64,000 bases of DNA from Limanda limanda (taxonomy: Eukaryota > Chordata > Actinopteri > Pleuronectiformes > Pleuronectidae), in NCBI RefSeq assembly GCF_963576545.1, contig NC_083651.1:23052248-23116247 (forward strand). Reading direction: 5' to 3'. Below the pieces are notes generated by a model. The model was not told where the DNA came from. It searched no databases and was given only the letters and a program-made list of their open reading frames with translations. Both the position numbers and the translations under genes were made by a program. Below are positions 58,092-64,000 of this stretch, piece by piece. Position 1 is the stretch's first letter, and every line of letters starts with the position of its first letter.

Positions 58092-59213
58092 CTAACAGCT
58101 GTAAAAGTTACTCAGAAGATTTTGTGAGGCGGATAATTTGCTGCAGGTAAAACTGTTACAAGAACTTAGAGTAACTTTAGATCAAAAATCAAATCACAAC
58201 TCTCTTATTCTGCTTTGGAACTCAGTCGATCTAATATCAAAGTCATGGCCAGGAGACAAAAGTGAATTGGAATCAAAATCAGAATTGCTTTTATTTATTG
58301 CCAAGTAGGTTTTACACTTACAAGGAATTAGCTGTTTGTGCCTAAGCATACATATAACAATATAAAAATAAAAAATAGGGAACGGTCTGTAATATAAACC
58401 CTAGAAAAAGATTTGAACACTTGTACACTATGACTGTTATTGGCCCTGGAGTTAGCACTAGAAACAAACATTCATGGTTCATCTTCTATGTTTAAATGCA
58501 CATTTAATTGTGCCTTTATAACTTCAGAAACCCTCGAATAAGACATCTATCCTGTAAACTCAGCCTCGGGATGCAAGAGCCATTGTTTTGTTTTTTATCC
58601 ACTGTTATTTTGGCAACAGTTTTACACGATCGTAAAAAGTGAATCCGTCTAAAAGGCAAAAAACAACAAATAGTGCATTTCCCCTTCCGTCAGCATCTGG
58701 AGATGGTTTTACAAGTGTTAACTCACATCACGTGTATTATTGAGGTTTTTACAGCAATCAACGGCACTGGGGATCATCAAGTCCGGGCGCCAGTCTGGTG
58801 CTGTGGGAACTGAGTGTCGCTGGGACGCCCATGGAAATTTTCCCAGTTCGAACTAGACTTGTGTTTGCAGCAAAAAGGGACTGAGCAGTGATAAAGGAAA
58901 GTTGTGTCTTTGTCTTGTCAATAACCCGACCTGTGTGCTCCATGCAGGGTAGACTCCAATGAAATCCTGGGCCTGAAGCTCCCCAACATTGACCCGATCC
59001 TGAACGCCAACACGGTGTGTCTGACGCTGCCGGGTCTGACGCGGCGCCAGCTGGACGTGTGCATGCGCAACCCAGACGTGACGGCCTCAGCGATCCAGGG
59101 AATCCAGATCGCCATCCACGAGTGCCAGCACCAGTTCCGAGGGCACCGCTGGAACTGCTCCAGTCTGGAAACTCGGAACAAAATACCCTACGACAGCATC
59201 GTCTTTAAAAGAG
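56902..59213 (+). CDS. wnt10a: Wnt10a, secreted Wnt ligand (first two coding exons, partial)
   Basis: The 5' part of a secreted lipid-modified Wnt ligand; WNT10A acts in tooth, skin appendage and fin development. Coding exons are 56902-56963 and 58948-59213, joined GT-AG in phase, giving 109 codons plus one base. The second ends at a donor (AGAG|GTCAGC), and the remaining exons lie beyond the window. The first exon gives a short signal peptide ([16 protein letters not shown]). Exon 2 holds [18 protein letters not shown] sequence (here [14 protein letters not shown]), [16 protein letters not shown] and the N-linked site N90 in [14 protein letters not shown]. These favour WNT10A over WNT10B. 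The N-terminus is shorter than in the human protein. The start is the first ATG of this frame after a double stop. It is downstream of wnt6 in the same direction. Confidence 0.93.
58037..58089. repeat. (CA)n microsatellite
   Basis: About 26 perfect CA units. Confidence 0.97.
58268..58400 (+). repeat. Dispersed teleost repeat
   Basis: GAATCAAAATCAGAATTGCT then TTATTGCCAAGTAGG, ACACTTACAAGGAATTAGC and CATACATATAACAATATAAA. This follows a very common fish interspersed repeat (ATCAGAATCAGCTTTATTGCC...ACAAGGAATTTG). Confidence 0.7.
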
Positions 59214-62200
59214 GTCAGCTACATGGTCACCGTACAAAACACAGCACCGAACACACTCATGTGTCATTTCAGTTCCGTGTTATATTTTGTTTTGTGGGCA
59301 TTTTACATCCCGGTCGTGAAAAGTTGCTGTTACGAACCTTTCCAAGTTCTAAAAGTTACAAATAAATAATCGCAGAAAATGTGGATTTGTCTTAGAGGTC
59401 TTGAAGTGAGCTGTCACCACAGGCTTCCTGCTGAAAAAAACTATTAAGATCAAAAGTTTGGTCTTCAAATAGGCTTTGGTTCTTTATTCTCAAACATACT
59501 TTAATAGAACACCCTGAAAGGAAAGGCTTAGAAAGATAAGCCACCACAAAGATACACGTCCCTAAACAAAGGATATTGATATTATACCGTTATTTTTTAA
59601 ACACGGCTTAAAGAAGAGATCGTTTTACCCCAAACTGACAACTCTTCAATGCTGTCTCACAACAATAAGCTCCTCCACGTGGTCAGGTTATCTGTGGTGA
59701 CCAGCAGGCCGGTGTGCACCACGCTGTGTCTCCTCAACAAACCCGTACAAAGGAGCAGGTAACTTCAAAAGCAGTTAGTCACCTACAGATTACCAAACCC
59801 TCCCACAGATCGGTTTCCTCTGAGGCTTTGTAGTGATCGGAGCTTTGCAAGGCAGCCCACAAAGGATGAAAGAGGATCTTTAAAGATGGGAAGCCTTTCG
59901 AACGGACTCGTCCTGGGTTATTGACTGGAAGAGGGCATCAATTTCTCAGTGGCCTGAGCAGCTGGGCAGATGAACTGTGGAGGTTAAAGTTTGGATCTTG
60001 AGTTGAGTTGCACAATGAGGAGGCAGAAAATATTTAACACTTTATATTATAAGACTTCTAAAGCAAAACTTTAAAAAAATTTCTGAGAAATTATTGAGAT
60101 TATCACTCAACTTCATTTAGCTTTGCTTGGCCATTGCTTTGGTAATTTATAATAGCAAACTGTCAATACAAGTTTTCAATATCTGTTATATAAGTATCAA
60201 TAAAAGTGTCCTGACAACTTTCAAAAAGTTAAACTTTTGATGAAATGGTTCTAGATCCCTCAATCCTTAAAAATACTAACTCATTAATTTCATTAGCTTT
60301 GTCCTGGAGGCGTGTTTCCATATCTGTATCTTCTCCTTAATCTGCGTGCGGTGTAATCATTAAACTCTAGTGTTATCTCCCTCAATGCTGTTCCCACCAC
60401 AGAAGGTTATCAAACAACGACAGAAAAAACTCTTAACAACGCAATGAGCTTACACACCTCGGTTACTTTCACTCCTCACTGACTCATTGAGAGGCTGTTT
60501 GTCATTATTAGCAGAGGCAGTTGCTGGTTGTCTGGCATCCCTGGTTTGCCCCGGGTGCAGAAACTCCAAACCACTGACATAAACAAGCTCTTTAAATCGG
60601 ATGATTCATCTGTTGCATGTTGATGCATTCCGCTCCACAGAAGCTGAAAAATGGATGCGAGTAAACATGCTGCAGCCATTACGGCGTGCAGCTACTGGCA
60701 GCGCTTTAATTGAGACTTATTTACAGTTGTGGATTAGGCGGAATTGTGGTGATCAGTGCAAGTTTTCTGGTGCAACTGCCCATAGAGAAAATAAACGATC
60801 CCGTCTCACACGGAGTATGAATAGCAAAGCTTCTGTTTCTGCTTGACGGATCACTTGCTATCAGAAAATGTATCTGCGTTTTTTTAAAAAGCCAGCGGAG
60901 CCGAGTCTGCACCTGAATAACTCTTGGGAAACTGAGGGAGCTATGAAGTGCTTCACGTTCCAGTGTTTGTTTTGGTGTCAGATGTTTCGACATCAGAAGC
61001 TGCTCTGATCCTTGCTGCCGCTGCCACGGATCTCTCAGCTGATGGTCTGTAATAAAATTGATGGGCCTCTGTTCCTTCGCGTTTAGCTTGCATAAAAAAC
61101 TGGGCTAAAGAGGACGTCAGGCAAGACATGGATCGACAGAAATAGGAGAATCTCCCTCTCCTTCTGTGTCTGTGTCTGTTTCCTCCCTCGCCGGGCTGCT
61201 CCTAATGCTTTTACTTCCCTTGCCAGTGCAAGTGCTTGTGAATTTGCTCTCAGCACTTTCCCAACTCTCGAGGCAAAAGCAGAAAACCTGTTTAGTCGGT
61301 TTCTGTAACACAAAGTGACAGTTTCCTTTGAATCTTTAATTCTTTTTGCCACTTCCTCTGCCATCAGTTCAGCCGGGCGTGGCGCAGCCGGTGAATTATT
61401 TGTTAGATTGATTTGTTCCCAGTCTTCCGGGGGCCTGAGTCGGGGGGGGGCCCGGCTCGGAGCGGGCTGGAGCTAAAACAGGCTTTCTAAGTATGAGGAT
61501 GTGCCTAAGTGCCATCCCTCTCTCTTCCCCCTCCTTGTGTAAGTCAAGTTGGTCGGGGGGGGGGGCAGAGTGGGCGTGAGTGAGTCAAATTATATATGTA
61601 GTCGGTGGAATCTCAGAGATTGTGTATGTGCAATTTTATTTCTCGTATCAAACCAAAACATATAATCAGATGTTGAACATTCGAGCTGCAATAATAACTC
61701 TTCTTTATATAATGACACCGTATCAAATCGTTACTTCTGTGTTATAGAGTTAGCAGATTTATCTCAGGACTTTGCAGTTTACCTCCACTCCGGTATTTTA
61801 AGGTAGCCTCGCTGTCTCGTTGGTTTTCAAATGCAGCATGAAGCTACTTTGATGATTTAATATTTGACAGGTTGGTAGAAACAGGAGTCAATCTTCAATT
61901 CATAGATTTAAGGGATGTATTGGTCGAAATTTAATGTAATATTTAAATTATACTTTTATTGGCATATAATCAACTTAAATTAATAGCTGACATGTTTTTT
62001 TGCTATCTCAAACTAAGTCCTTTTAGTTTACATTAGCAGCATGTCCTCTCCCATCTTTCTACAGTAGCCCCGAATGGACAAACCTAAAAGTTGTGTTTGC
62101 TGCAGAATCTCCCACACACTTTGAAGGGAGGGGTGAGAGGACTGGGTTGATTGCAATCTGCAGCCTCACCACTAGGGGCCACTAAAAATTCTGCACACTG

Positions 62201-64000
62201 GTGCCTTAAACGTTGAAAGCATGTCAATGATTATTGTCTTTTTGAGGACAGGTTGTTAAAACGTGACTCACAGTATAATGTCAGCCTTCATCTGATCTGC
62301 TTACTTTTTACTTTTTCATTCTGCACAGATTATACATGTTCAACTTAAGACAAGAAAGTCATTCGAAGACAGATTCCTTCCTCCTATAAGTTTCCCTTTT
62401 ACTCCAGGACAAAAGTCAGTTTGAATGAGGACTTGCTCTAGTTTTGCTTCAAAGGGCAAAAGTTTTGCGCCAGGAATGCAGCTTTTTTTTGAGAAAGTTA
62501 GAAAATGTTTTGGTAAACTTTGTTTTCTGACCATCATACTTCTTCATAGTCAAATAGACACGTACAACTTCTGATGATTATGAGTTGCTCTGGGGAACTG
62601 CAGAAAGTTGGTCTGTGGATAATTGTCTGTTTCACATTGTGATTCTTCAGCCTCTGAAAGTTTTTCCATTGTCACAAAAGCAGAAAAATTCCACACGAAT
62701 GCAAATGTGTGAAATGTTACATCATATCTCACAAAGAAACAAACTAGCATCACGTTTACTTGCATACATAAATAATGAAGTGACATCAAACATTGCTAAA
62801 AAAAAAAAAAAGGGGCAGTTCCAGTTATTGGCTTTTTATTTGACTCCAGCAGCCAGCCTGAATCATTTCCCCTTCAAGCCCTGTGCTATAAACCCGTAAG
62901 TGGTTTCTTTTCATGTCGTCTTTACAAGTTTCCAGTATAATCTTCACTGTTTTCTACAGCAGTAAGTGACAGGCGAGTGGGGCTTCTTTTATAAAACCTG
63001 AGGGTGCCTTGCAGTAAATATCTCCAACAACAAACACCGAAGAGGCTACGAGATCAAATCCTGGTGTTCATCCTTTAATATTCAGATTCATCGATTTTTT
63101 TTATCATAGGAAAATGTGGATAGGGTCCATGTGTCAGTTTTTATATTACATGTGTGTGTTAGAGAGGAGATCTGCAACATTGGTCTCCTGAATTACAGAC
63201 GGGTTGTGGTGGAGTTGCTCATTACATGTGCCGCATGTAAGTAAGACTTTCTCAAGCAAGGAAAAGATGTGTTTCTCTGTAAAGGCAACAGATGTCCCAC
63301 ATCATATAGAGTTATTACACGCACACAGTCATTTAACCACCTCCTGCAGCCCAAGCCGGTCTCAAGTGATTAGAAGGAAAACGCTTCGGTGCGGCGTAAT
63401 TCGGTCTGTCTGAGGTAAACACGTGCATCTGAAATACAGTAAAGTACAGGTCCACGGCTCATTGCAAGATATTGATATGACAAAAACAAACAAAACTCAT
63501 TCATTTGATCTCAAGTCTCTGCCAGGGATCCTGGAATCCACCCATGGATTAGTGGAGTTTGACAGGCTTTGTATACGGAGGCGTACAAAGCCTGAGCTGC
63601 AGTCAGTGGGGTTCAGGAGTTTCACACCTAAAGGTCTTGTATAGAAGCAGTGGCACAGACAGAAGGAGACCGGGTTGAGTTGTGTAAGAGAAAGTGCGTC
63701 CTATGATGAGAGACAAGGACTCGTTCTTTTTCCGATGCTCCACAGATTCAGTCTCAGTCTCTCACACTCTCTCAGATGTTTCACTTGGTTTTATGAGATT
63801 GGACATATGCACTATGGATATCAGGGCTTCCGTCTGTGGACCTAGATTCAGGATGAGTCTGAAGCACCTTGTCCACTGGTCAAAAATCCCTCTAAACAAC
63901 CACGGACATCAAGCTTTTGTTTGCAATGTCTGGATACAATCATTTTTTAACTCCCTCCCAAATTACTCTGTAGTTGACACAAGTTTTAATCGGTTCTGGC
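59214..64000 (+). other. wnt10a intron 2, running off the window
   Basis: No further Wnt exon is found, so this is intronic throughout if the gene is intact. It holds G runs at 61442-61450 and 61555-61566 and a dispersed repeat near 62.1 kb. Confidence 0.7.
62090..62212. repeat. Dispersed teleost repeat fragment
   Basis: CACTTTGAAGGGAGGGGTGA followed by GCCTCACCACTAGGGGCCAC and CTGCACACTGGTGCCTTAA matches the layout of a short repeat common in fish introns. Confidence 0.55.

Larger units (their letters stand above)
56964..58947 (+). other. wnt10a intron 1 (about 2 kb)
   Basis: Non-coding. It holds a (CA)n tract at 58037-58089 and a dispersed repeat at about 58270-58400. Confidence 0.85.

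Noticed and set aside
59214..64000. Search for the third coding exon of wnt10a
   Set aside because: No frame with the expected RESAF-type Wnt sequence or the WEWGG segment is present; the exon must lie beyond the window.

Overview
This window looks like chromosomal DNA of a teleost fish. The genes are split by GT-AG introns. There is a wnt6 followed in the same direction by a wnt10a. Long (CA)n, (GA)n and (CAGA)n microsatellites are abundant, and there are several short dispersed repeats of kinds common in ray-finned fish. There is no sign of bacterial, viral or plasmid organisation. No species call is made.

Layout. Positions 1-7097 (+) hold the last 22 coding exons of a long cilia/flagella gene, best matched to CFAP65 (CCDC108); its 5' part lies to the left. 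It meets tail to tail a 9-coding-exon gene on the minus strand (12189-8764). That gene encodes a 620-residue FAST-kinase-family mitochondrial RNA-binding protein, most like FASTKD3. About 11 kb without a supported gene follows, holding repeats and microsatellites. The complete four-exon wnt6 runs from 23922 to 43339 (+), with introns of about 9.2, 7.7 and 1.5 kb that are full of simple repeats. Its 3' UTR runs to a polyadenylation signal near 44300. Another gene-poor stretch of about 12 kb leads to the promoter and first two coding exons of wnt10a (56902-59213). The rest of wnt10a lies to the right of the window.

How the genes relate. wnt6 and wnt10a are an old linked pair of secreted signalling ligands, and CFAP65 lies near the same pair in mammals, so this is conserved synteny. 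The FASTK-family gene is the less expected neighbour. The long non-coding stretches around the two Wnt genes are natural places for shared enhancers, but none can be proved from one sequence.

I found no previously undescribed biological system. The most unusual items are a fold-back fragment of 5S rRNA in a cfap65 intron, a perfect 20-bp palindrome with TAAT cores in wnt6 intron 1, a compound block of very long microsatellites in the same intron, a local duplication near 36.4-36.7 kb, and several upstream reading frames before wnt10a, one ending 18 nt before its start codon in the same frame.
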